Positions 6,519 through 13,769 of a DNA stretch of 13,862 nt are shown here, in pieces. This DNA comes from Acidobacteriota bacterium (GTDB taxonomy: Bacteria > Acidobacteriota > UBA6911 > RPQK01), in assembly GCA_003819755.1 (NCBI GenBank), contig RPQK01000104.1, positions 1 through 13,862 of the forward strand, in the 5' to 3' direction. Position 1 is the first letter of the stretch. Each line of letters starts with the position of its first letter. The notes below the pieces were generated by a model. It did no database searches and was not told the origin of the DNA. It worked only from the letters and a program-made list of their open reading frames with translations. A program made the translations under genes and the position numbers.

Positions 6519-7735
6519 TCCCCTTGACGAGACGGCAGTTTGCCACACGGGCCGGGGCGGGTATCCTGACCGTATCGGTGCTCGACTCTCATATCGTCCG
6601 GTCCTACGCAGCCAACTCAAGGGTGAAGATCGGGATCATCGGCTGCGGCGGACGCGGCACCTGGATCGCGAAGTTCTTCGCGAAGCACGGAGGGTACGAC
6701 GTAGTGGCCGGGGCCGACTATTTCCGGGACCGGGTCGACGACTTCGGCACTCAGCTGCAGGTTCCGGAGGCTCGAAGATATACGGGGCTGGCCGGCTACA
6801 AGCGTCTGCTGGAGAGCGATGTGGAAGCGGTCGCGATCGAGAGTCCGCCTTACTTTCACCCCGACCAGGCGGCTGCTGCGGTAGCTGCCGGCAAACACGT
6901 CTATCTCGCCAAACCAATAGCCGTCGACGTCCCCGGCTGCCAGCTCGTAGGCAAGAGCAGCCAGCAGGCCACCGGGAAGAAGCTGGTCTTTCTGGTCGAC
7001 TTCCAGACCCGCGCCAACGCCTTCTACCAGGAGGCGATCAAGCGTGTTCACGAGGGGGCGCTGGGCGAGATGGCTTTTGGCGAATCGACCTACCATGCCG
7101 ACAACCCCTTCGAGGAGAAGTACAAGTACCTGGAGGCGGATGCGGCCAACCCGGAGAACCGGCTGCGCGCCTGGGGCCTGGATCGTGTTCTGTCCGGCGA
7201 CATTATCACGGAGCAGAACATCCACACACTCGACGTCCAGAACTGGATCATGAAGCAGCCGCCGGTGTCAGCATTGGGTACCGGGGGACTGAAAGGGCGC
7301 CGTAAACTGGGCACCTGCTGGGATCACTTCACGATTCTCTTTACCTATCCGGATAATCTCGGAATCACCTTCAGCTCCAGGCAGTTCAAAGGCCATGGAA
7401 CGCGGCCCGAAGGGATTCGCAACCGGCTGTTCGGTTCGAAAGGCGTGCTCGAGACAGAATACGGCGGGCAGGTCCTCATACGAGGCGACAATTTCTACCG
7501 GGGTGGTGACACCAACCGGATCTACGACGAAGGCGCGATCAACAACATCGCGACTTTTCACCAGAACATCTCGAGCGCCAACTATCAGAATGCCACCACC
7601 GAGCCAAGCGTACAGAGCAACCTGATAACCGTTCTCGGCCGGACGGCGGCGTACGAGAGGCGCGTGGTGACCTGGAACGAAATGATGAAAAAAGCGGAAC
7701 CCCTGGACCCGCGGCTGAAGGGGTTGTCGGACTAG
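6470..7735 (+). CDS. Gfo/Idh/MocA-family oxidoreductase with twin-arginine leader
   Basis: The 421-residue protein starts at an ATG with a good GGAGG site 5 nt upstream. A Tat leader follows: Arg21-Arg22 in TRRQFATRAGAG, then a modest hydrophobic stretch to about residue 40. This implies folded export with a bound cofactor. The Rossmann NAD(P)-binding motif VKIGIIGCGGRG is at 52-63. The usual E-K-P catalytic signature appears as YLAKPIAVD, with Lys148 kept and the Glu replaced by Ala. The helix NIHTLDVQNW (His252, Asp255) fits the H-x-x-D catalytic region. Family members oxidise or reduce sugars and related polyols; the substrate cannot be told from sequence. Residues 7-17 (KSSIVNRQSSI) are encoded by a tandem-repeat arm and are probably not part of the ancestral protein. 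No operon partner is visible: lepB is divergent upstream and the next gene is convergent. Confidence 0.9.
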   Translation: MKKEDGKSSIVNRQSSIPLTRRQFATRAGAGILTVSVLDSHIVRSYAANSRVKIGIIGCGGRGTWIAKFFAKHGGYDVVAGADYFRDRVDDFGTQLQVPEARRYTGLAGYKRLLESDVEAVAIESPPYFHPDQAAAAVAAGKHVYLAKPIAVDVPGCQLVGKSSQQATGKKLVFLVDFQTRANAFYQEAIKRVHEGALGEMAFGESTYHADNPFEEKYKYLEADAANPENRLRAWGLDRVLSGDIITEQNIHTLDVQNWIMKQPPVSALGTGGLKGRRKLGTCWDHFTILFTYPDNLGITFSSRQFKGHGTRPEGIRNRLFGSKGVLETEYGGQVLIRGDNFYRGGDTNRIYDEGAINNIATFHQNISSANYQNATTEPSVQSNLITVLGRTAAYERRVVTWNEMMKKAEPLDPRLKGLSD

Positions 7736-7752
7736 ACGGCCAGGTCAGGGCA

Positions 7753-7869
7753 ACAGAAAGGACAGAAAGGACAGAAGGGACAGAAGGGACACAAGGGACT
7801 TAGCCTAAAGTCCCTTGTGTCTCTTCTGTCCCTTCTGTCCCTTGTGTCCCTTGTGTCCCTTCTGTCCCT
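7753..7869. repeat. Inverted repeat of 9-bp units GGGACAGAA between convergent genes
   Basis: Arms 7753-7800 and 7809-7856 match at 43 of 48 positions around an 8-nt loop. The right-hand tandem array continues to about 7869. Units are 9 bp (GGGACAGAA, with GGGACACAA and AGGACAGAA variants). The left arm lies between the oxidoreductase stop and the membrane-protein stop. The right arm is translated, on the minus strand, as the last 22 residues of the membrane protein. It may end transcription from both sides, but no long T-tract follows. Confidence 0.92.
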
Positions 7870-8816
7870 GGCTCGGGATCGGCAACCTCGGCCATCAATT
7901 CCGGCTGCCTCTCTGGCTCTCCGCTGATTTTCTCCACCTTCGGCCTTCGCAGAACATACAACTGCATTTCCGCTCCTACCAGCCCCAACTGCAGCGCCGA
8001 GCGCGCCACGGTCACGGCCTGCTGGACGGCGATCAGCGCCAGGATTAGAAGCCAGCTGGTTGTGGGCAGAACGCCACGTATCATCCAATAAGCGAGGTAA
8101 ACCAGGCCGCCAGCGGCGGCGAAGAAGATGAGGAGGGCAAAGGTTCGCAGGAAGTTACGGAAGACGAAGGCCAGCGAGCGAAGCACGGCTTTGATTATGC
8201 TGCTCAGCCCGTCGGCCACAGTCGCAATACGGGCGTAATGAAGGACGAGCAGGAACACGGAACCGACGAGGATACTGAGAACTGTCTGAAATAAACCGAG
8301 GATCAGTGGTGTAACCTCCGAGCTGCTTTCGGAAACCTTCGCCACGATCGCGCCCATCAGCAGGTTTAGGCCTGACAGGACGACCATCGCACAGGTACCG
8401 ACGCCGACGAGAAGTCCCAGAAACCTCAGGAAGTACCGGCCGGCCCCCGCAAAGAAGCGTTCCAGCAAAGGCTCCTCGCTGGGGTTCGCAAGAACCGTGA
8501 GCACGCCGCCCGACATGAAAGTGCTGACCAGCGAGGCGGCCAGAATCAGCCACACAAAGAGACGGCTGGCAAGCCGCCATAGGGCGGAGAAGTCGTAATA
8601 GCCGATCTCGACCAGAAGCCTGAGCGAAAACTGCTCGAGCATCACGTCGGCTTCGCTCGTATCACTGAGCTTGTCGAGCCAACCCAGGAGGGGCAGGGCC
8701 AAGGCAAGCGCGAGAATCAGATTGGTGAGCCAGAGCAGCAGCACCACTCTTTTGTTCGCCCTGATGTCATCGAGCCCCTTTTTCAAAGCCTGTGCGGTAT
8801 GCATAGGTGTCCTCAT
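7800..8816 (-). CDS. Multi-pass inner-membrane protein of unknown function
   Basis: I do not recognise a named family. The 338-residue product has about six hydrophobic helices, at roughly 24-45, 84-110, 132-158, 170-194, 221-246 and 253-275. An amphipathic N-terminal segment (ALKKGLDDIRANKR) precedes the first. No catalytic motif or transport signature stands out. The first ATG overlaps the upstream peptidase stop by one base (TAATG), implying translational coupling. A second ATG at 8804-8802 (protein MHTAQALKKG) has GAGG 6 nt upstream and could be the real start. The last 22 residues, a Gly-Thr-Glu/Gln repeat, are read from a 9-bp tandem repeat; the natural domain probably ends near the RRPKVEK segment at about 290-296. 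Coupling suggests that it works with, or is made together with, the peptidase. Confidence 0.8.
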   Translation of the reverse strand: MRTPMHTAQALKKGLDDIRANKRVVLLLWLTNLILALALALPLLGWLDKLSDTSEADVMLEQFSLRLLVEIGYYDFSALWRLASRLFVWLILAASLVSTFMSGGVLTVLANPSEEPLLERFFAGAGRYFLRFLGLLVGVGTCAMVVLSGLNLLMGAIVAKVSESSSEVTPLILGLFQTVLSILVGSVFLLVLHYARIATVADGLSSIIKAVLRSLAFVFRNFLRTFALLIFFAAAGGLVYLAYWMIRGVLPTTSWLLILALIAVQQAVTVARSALQLGLVGAEMQLYVLRRPKVEKISGEPERQPELMAEVADPEPGTEGTQGTQGTEGTEETQGTLG

Positions 8817-10876
8817 TACGCCACCAAACCAATAAAAGCCAACATGCCCTGAAGCCAGTAGAGAACGTGCGAGGCCAGCTTGACCGCCGGCCTTGAATCG
8901 GAGCTCATTCTCCTGCTGTTGTTGGCCCAGTTCACGTCCAGCTCGATCTGACGGTTCGGGTCTGCTTCGGCTCTCGCCAGGCGGCTCTTGTAGTCAACCG
9001 ATAGCCTGGTCCAACGGGATTTGCCATCCCAGTGCTTTACAACCTGATGCCCATCCTCAAAGACCAGCAGGACATCGATCGGAAATTGGGCTTCGCCGTT
9101 GCGCTGTACGAGGACGTCCGATCGGTAGACCTCGGGTTTTGAGCTCGGACTGTCCTTCGGGCTCTTCTCACCCTTCTTGTCGGGATTCAAAACCTTCTTG
9201 CCTTTTTCGTCGAACAGGCCGAGGCGCTTGGGAACGGGGTACGTGGACACTCCCGCGATCTCATAGTCATAAATGCCCGTCCCTTTTAGAGCCTGGTCGA
9301 AGAACCAGTTCAAATCCCGGCCGGCGATTTCGTTGGCAACGGCGATGAAATCCTGCGAGGCGGGATGCTTGAAGCGCCACCGTTCGTGGAACGTGCGCAT
9401 GATCCTCGCCATCGTCCGTTGGCCAAGGTAATTTTCCAGGGTGCGGAGCATCAATTCCGGCTTGGTGTACGAGTAGAAGGAATAGCCGGACTGGTAGGAC
9501 CAGGCTGGTTGAAGGCTCTTGTCATAGACCCGAGACGGGAAGTTCTGCATGCGAATGGTGTCGAGTTCATTCAGGTCGAGGCCGAGGAACTGGATCATGG
9601 TGCCCCGCTTCCCGTAGCCCTTTTCCATCACTCGACCGGTCGAGTAGCTGTTGATGCCCTCGTCGAGCCAGGCTTCCTCGAACTCGTTGTTGCCGACCAT
9701 GCCGTACCACCACTCGTGCCCGGCCTCGTGGACCGTCACCATCTCGGGAAAACGGATTCGATCAAACGGACGGTACGCGAATAACGCGGTTGTACCGGCG
9801 GTGATCAGCGTAGGATATTCCATCCCGCCGCCGCCCTGTCCGACGGGATCGACGACAGTCAACGTCTGGTAGGGGTACCGTCCGTACCACAGGCCGTACC
9901 ATTTGAGAGCCAGTTTCGCCGCACCTTCGTAACGTGGCAGTTGATCCAGGTGACCGGGCTGCATCACGAAAATCATTTCGACATCGGAGAGAAGCAACTC
10001 GTCCACGGGTCGGTCGAGCAACTCGGACGCCTGCCGGTACTCCTGGCCTGTGACGTCGGCACGGCCGGAAAATTTCCTCTTCACGAGGACGTAATCCGGC
10101 CCTGCCGTCCAGGCGAAGTCGTGAATGTTGTCCTCTTCGTGAAGATACGTCGACTCCCCTTTGCCGTTGTCTCTCTTGGATCGGAGTCTCCCCGTGGCGC
10201 CCAGACGAAAGCTGGAAGGAACCGTCATCTCAACCGAGTAGCGGCCGAAGTCGGCGTAGAACTCCGAGTTTGGATGAAATTGATGGCAGTTCCAGCCGCC
10301 TGTCTCTCGCCCGCGCATTCCGGCCGGTTCATACACGCCGAGCTTGGGGAACCACTGCGCCACCATGAATGTTCCTTTGGCATGCCCGGTACGGACCCGC
10401 AAATCGGGGAGCTGAGCCCGAAACACAAGACGGACTGTGACTTCGCCTCCCGGCGGAACGGGCTGAGGGAGTCCCACCCTCAACACCGTCTGATCATCCC
10501 GATTCCCGTCGTCGGGCTGCTCAAAAGTCATAGCTTTGGTAAGGTCGGTACCGTTCTCCAGGGTCATGGAGACGATATCGACCCAGCCCCAGCTGGAGTC
10601 CTTCGCCGAAACGAGGCGCCGACTCTTGTTGAAGGTGCTGCGGGAATTCTTGAAGGCATTCAGGTACAGATGGAACCAGAGGTCGCCCACGGAGTTCTGG
10701 GACGGATTACGCCAGGTAATGCGCTCCTGGCCATTGAGCTGTTTGGCCTTCACGTCCAGGCGCACTTTGATTTGATAGTCGACGGCCTTTTCCGCCCGAT
10801 CCGGCAGCTTGTCGGCGAAGCCAGGCAGGCACGAAGCTGCCAGGACAGCAAGGAAGATGATTTTCGGTTTGATCAT
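8816..10876 (-). CDS. Secreted M1-family (gluzincin) metallopeptidase
   Basis: From ATG 10876 the product is 686 residues. A Sec leader (MIKPKIIFLAVLAASCLPGFA, written here as two segments: MIKPKIIFLAVLA and ASCLPGFA) fits cleavage after about Ala21. The zinc site is complete: HEAGH at 383-387 and the third ligand Glu406 in WLDEG, exactly HExxH-x18-E. The substrate-binding motif GGGMEYPT at 349-356 takes the place of GxMEN of classical aminopeptidases. A Tyr-rich stretch at 461-470 may carry the catalytic Tyr. Residues 665-686 form a hydrophobic tail that could anchor the enzyme. Peptide hydrolysis in the periplasm or at the membrane is expected; specificity is unknown. The open frame extends upstream to 11068, but that extension is translated hairpin repeat. 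The 10876 ATG has AAGG 6 nt upstream and starts directly on the leader. Confidence 0.88.
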   Translation of the reverse strand: MIKPKIIFLAVLAASCLPGFADKLPDRAEKAVDYQIKVRLDVKAKQLNGQERITWRNPSQNSVGDLWFHLYLNAFKNSRSTFNKSRRLVSAKDSSWGWVDIVSMTLENGTDLTKAMTFEQPDDGNRDDQTVLRVGLPQPVPPGGEVTVRLVFRAQLPDLRVRTGHAKGTFMVAQWFPKLGVYEPAGMRGRETGGWNCHQFHPNSEFYADFGRYSVEMTVPSSFRLGATGRLRSKRDNGKGESTYLHEEDNIHDFAWTAGPDYVLVKRKFSGRADVTGQEYRQASELLDRPVDELLLSDVEMIFVMQPGHLDQLPRYEGAAKLALKWYGLWYGRYPYQTLTVVDPVGQGGGGMEYPTLITAGTTALFAYRPFDRIRFPEMVTVHEAGHEWWYGMVGNNEFEEAWLDEGINSYSTGRVMEKGYGKRGTMIQFLGLDLNELDTIRMQNFPSRVYDKSLQPAWSYQSGYSFYSYTKPELMLRTLENYLGQRTMARIMRTFHERWRFKHPASQDFIAVANEIAGRDLNWFFDQALKGTGIYDYEIAGVSTYPVPKRLGLFDEKGKKVLNPDKKGEKSPKDSPSSKPEVYRSDVLVQRNGEAQFPIDVLLVFEDGHQVVKHWDGKSRWTRLSVDYKSRLARAEADPNRQIELDVNWANNSRRMSSDSRPAVKLASHVLYWLQGMLAFIGLVA

Positions 10877-10911
10877 ACGATACCTTCGTCCCCCGGTACG
10901 TTCCTGAAGGC

Positions 10912-11019
10912 GGGAGCCTTTATTGTGGCCGGACTCTCCAGAGTCCGGCGCGTGGATGATGGCGCGTGCCAATATGTACGCGCCGGACTCGGGAGAGTCC
11001 GGCCACAATAAAGGCTTCC
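10912..11019. repeat. Nested inverted repeat between folK and the peptidase gene
   Basis: Arms 10912-10953 and 10978-11019 match at 40 of 42 positions around a 24-nt spacer. Each arm contains its own palindrome: CCGGACTCT-CC-AGAGTCCGG at 10929-10948 and CCGGACTC-GGGA-GAGTCCGG at 10983-11002. It can fold either as one long stem or as a cruciform with two side hairpins. It fills most of the 163-bp gap and starts 36 bp upstream of the peptidase ATG. Confidence 0.93.
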
Positions 11020-11039
11020 CCGCACTATCGTCCGCGGAC

Positions 11040-11555
11040 TTACCACTCCAGCCTCCCCACTGCTTCAACGCCCGACTGATCTTGGCACCGATCTCTTAGT
11101 TCCGCAATGGTCAGACCGCTGCGCGGGTCATGAAACTCGGGTGCTATTTCAACCAATGGCACCAGCACAAAGTTACGTTCGCCGAGGTGAGGGTGCGGAA
11201 CGACCAGGGAGGGCTCCTCGATGATCGCCTGGCCAAAATAAAGAATGTCCAGGTCAATTTCCCGCGGACCTTTCTGTATCCGTCGCGTTCGCCCGAGTTG
11301 TCTTTCGATCGCGAGACAGGAATCGAGAAGTTGGCGAGGAGAGAGCCGCGTGCTCACCTCACAGACCAGGTTAAGAAAATGGGGCTGGTCCAGGACGTAG
11401 AGCGGGTCAGTCCGGTAGAGCGACGAGCATGTCACGATCTCTATCCCGTGCGCCTCGAGCAGCCGGAGCGCGCGTGACAGTTGTTCTTCCCGGTTTCCCA
11501 GATTCGAACCGAGCGAGAGATAGATGGCGGACTCGGCCACCTCGTCAGAAGACAT
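11040..11555 (-). CDS. folK: 2-amino-4-hydroxy-6-hydroxymethyldihydropteridine pyrophosphokinase (HPPK)
   Basis: The enzyme passes pyrophosphate from ATP to 6-hydroxymethyl-dihydropterin in cytoplasmic folate synthesis. The 171-residue product has the HPPK blocks in order: IYLSLGSNLGNRE (11-23), SSLYRTDP (44-51), QPHFLNLVCEV (57-67), GPREIDLDILYFG (96-108) with the Mg-binding Asp101 and Asp103, and VPHPHLGERNFVLVPLVEIAPE (119-140; first half VPHPHLGERN, second half FVLVPLVEIAPE). An upstream in-frame ATG at 11585 would add ten residues. The start at 11555 is preferred because a strong AGGAGG lies 7 nt before it and the conserved domain begins soon after. It overlaps the end of lptD by 11 bp, so the two are translated from one message. 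Its pairing with lptD is not functional in any obvious way. Confidence 0.95.
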   Translation of the reverse strand: MSSDEVAESAIYLSLGSNLGNREEQLSRALRLLEAHGIEIVTCSSLYRTDPLYVLDQPHFLNLVCEVSTRLSPRQLLDSCLAIERQLGRTRRIQKGPREIDLDILYFGQAIIEEPSLVVPHPHLGERNFVLVPLVEIAPEFHDPRSGLTIAELRDRCQDQSGVEAVGRLEW

Positions 11556-13731
11556 TCGGCGGCCTCCTGATGGTGCCGAAAGCACCGATTCCTTTTAGGA
11601 AGAAGGAAAAACGAATCTGTCTCTCCTGCCGTACCCCGAGGTTGAACGATTGCATCTCTACCGAGACACCGCAACAGTCCCAGAAGTAATTGGCGCGGGA
11701 CAGCGAACTGAGAAACCGCGAGGTGGCCGCATCATAGCTGAACGAGGTCGAAGCGGACAACCCACGCTGCAGGCTCCCGACCGACACCGAGGTCTGGAAT
11801 TGATTGCTCTCGAAAGTGCCGGGCTCCAGCTTCTGAGTCACGAAGTAGCTGGTTCCCACCGTAAAACCCGGTCGAATCAGGTAACCTGTGAGCGAGAAGT
11901 TCCGGTACTGGCCGAAAAGGGGGTCATAGTCCCCCCGGACGTCAAAGCTCGTCCAGCCATCCGGCGAAAACCGGACCTGCGTGATAACCGGGGAGAAACT
12001 GCGGCGGATGCCGCCGAAGTGAAATCCCGTCAGAGACGTGAAGGGGGCAAACTGATTGATTCTGTCCGCTTCGAAGCTGCCCGAGAAATCCGGATCGGCG
12101 AAATACTTCTGCCCGATCCGAATCGAAAGCCATTCGTGGTTCGTCATCCCCCCGTCGACCTTGCGCTTGACGAAAAAGCGGTTGAACAGGTTGTATTCCA
12201 CTTCGTTGGTGTTTACGACCGTGTCATTTTCATCGAACCGGATGATCTGATCGAATTCATCGACACCATGTAAATAGCGATAGCGCATGGTCGGTTCTAT
12301 CGTATGTTTCCAGCCCGAGCCGGACTTGCTCCGGTAAACCTTGGAGAGCCCCCATCCTTCCAGGTTCACGGCCATCTCCACGTAGTTTCGATGGAGGCCA
12401 TCGCGGCTGACCGAAAGGCCTCCCGACTCAGTTGGAACCAGGCTGTCCGTGTAGAAGGTCTCCCTGACGCCGAGCAAGGGTGTCGCGCGCAAGCCCTGAA
12501 ACAGGGGAATCGAGACATAAGCCCGAGGAAAGACGTCCATCCTCTGCGTCGTTCCGGTATCGGCCACCAAAGGGTCCGTCCGGCTCAGACCACGAGCCGA
12601 CGCGTCCAGATCCAGGTATAAAGAACGGCCGAAAAGCTGCCTCCCGGTTGTGCGAAAGATCAGAGATGGAGTGCTGCGGATGATGATGTTCCGAACGGGG
12701 AAAACAGTCTCATCGCGGGAGACCAGGACATTGGCGGAGCCGATTGGGAAGTTCTTGGTCAGGAAGATCCGGGAGTTCTCCGTAGGGCGAGTGGCGGTGT
12801 AAAAGTCTTCCGAAAAGACCTGGCGAAACAAGAAGTTGGAGACCAGGTTGAAGTCAGCCACCGCTCGATAACCGTTGCCGAAGTTGGTTTCGCCCAGTCC
12901 GTTGAAACTTGCCCCGCCTTGGTCCTTTCTGTCATTGATCATGAAACCGTCAAGATCGAGGGTCGAAGCCGCGTTTGGTCGTGTTCGAAAAGTGACACCG
13001 TGCCCGAAGCCGCGCTGGGAGTAGTAAGTCTCGCTGATCGTCAGGTCAGCGCTTCGACCGAGAACCAGGTAGAAAGACTCGCTGATTCTCCTCCCCTTGT
13101 TGCTCGAGTTGCCGGTCGTCGGGAGAAGGAATCCGCTCGACCTCTCTTTCTTGTCGGTGGGAAACAGCATGAATGGGAGATAAAATACCGGTAAGTTCTT
13201 GATTCTGAAGAGAGTGTGCGTGAACCTGGCGTTCCCCCCGAGCGGAATCTTGGCATCCTTGATGGTGAAACTCCACTTGGGCACGTCTTCGCCGCAGGCG
13301 GTCAGAAACCCGTCTTTGGCCCGATAGGTCGCCGGACCCGTCTTGATCAGTACTCGGGCTTTGACGAAAAGCTCCTGATCGGTGAAGCCGTCGGCATCGT
13401 AAATTGTTCCCGTATCGGTCTTCAAGTCCAGCTCGGCCCGGCTTCCTTGCAACCACTGGACCCCTCGTTTCAGGTCAATCGGTCCTTCGGCGTTGGCCTT
13501 CTCGGTCGCCGGCTCGTAGGTTAGTTTGCGGGCTTTGAGGACACTGTCCTCGAAGGTAACGATGACGTCGCCTTCGGCGGTCCATCGGTCGCCTGCTTCC
13601 CGGGTGACTTTGTCCGCTGTTATTTTTATGGTTCCGCCGTGATAGGGCATCTCGACCGTCACGCGGTCCTGCGCGCGCACAAAACCACCGAGAAGCAGCA
13701 GCGCGAAAGCGAGCCAGACCGAGCGACACAT
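11545..13731 (-). CDS. lptD: LPS-assembly outer-membrane protein LptD
   Basis: LptD is the beta-barrel that, with LptE, places lipopolysaccharide in the outer leaflet. The 728-residue product starts with a Sec leader (1-20, ending FVRA before QDRV). An OstA/LptA-like N-terminal domain (about 24-130) contains ITADKVTREAGDRWTAEGDV. A barrel follows from about residue 200 to the end, rich in alternating aromatic strands. The C-terminal block DCCGVSVEMQSFNLG and IRFSFFLKGIGAFG is diagnostic. Cysteines are C2 (in the leader), C146 in LTACGEDVPKWSF, and the C686-C687 pair. E. coli has two disulfides formed by four mature Cys; here the N-terminal partner is missing. The only ribosome-site-like sequence, AGGGG, directly abuts the ATG. 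folK overlaps its end by 11 bp. Confidence 0.93.
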   Translation of the reverse strand: MCRSVWLAFALLLLGGFVRAQDRVTVEMPYHGGTIKITADKVTREAGDRWTAEGDVIVTFEDSVLKARKLTYEPATEKANAEGPIDLKRGVQWLQGSRAELDLKTDTGTIYDADGFTDQELFVKARVLIKTGPATYRAKDGFLTACGEDVPKWSFTIKDAKIPLGGNARFTHTLFRIKNLPVFYLPFMLFPTDKKERSSGFLLPTTGNSSNKGRRISESFYLVLGRSADLTISETYYSQRGFGHGVTFRTRPNAASTLDLDGFMINDRKDQGGASFNGLGETNFGNGYRAVADFNLVSNFLFRQVFSEDFYTATRPTENSRIFLTKNFPIGSANVLVSRDETVFPVRNIIIRSTPSLIFRTTGRQLFGRSLYLDLDASARGLSRTDPLVADTGTTQRMDVFPRAYVSIPLFQGLRATPLLGVRETFYTDSLVPTESGGLSVSRDGLHRNYVEMAVNLEGWGLSKVYRSKSGSGWKHTIEPTMRYRYLHGVDEFDQIIRFDENDTVVNTNEVEYNLFNRFFVKRKVDGGMTNHEWLSIRIGQKYFADPDFSGSFEADRINQFAPFTSLTGFHFGGIRRSFSPVITQVRFSPDGWTSFDVRGDYDPLFGQYRNFSLTGYLIRPGFTVGTSYFVTQKLEPGTFESNQFQTSVSVGSLQRGLSASTSFSYDAATSRFLSSLSRANYFWDCCGVSVEMQSFNLGVRQERQIRFSFFLKGIGAFGTIRRPPNVF

Positions 13732-13769
13732 CCCCTAAAGATACCCGCGCAGGTGCAAGGCCCGCAAGC

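Noticed and set aside
9941..11011. 356-residue plus-strand frame over the peptidase gene
   Set aside because: It is antisense to the M1-type peptidase with its complete zinc site and has no ribosome site or known motif.
10877..11068. 64-residue N-terminal extension of the M1-type peptidase
   Set aside because: It is translated from the nested hairpin and follows no ribosome site, whereas ATG 10876 has AAGG 6 nt upstream and begins with a clear signal peptide.
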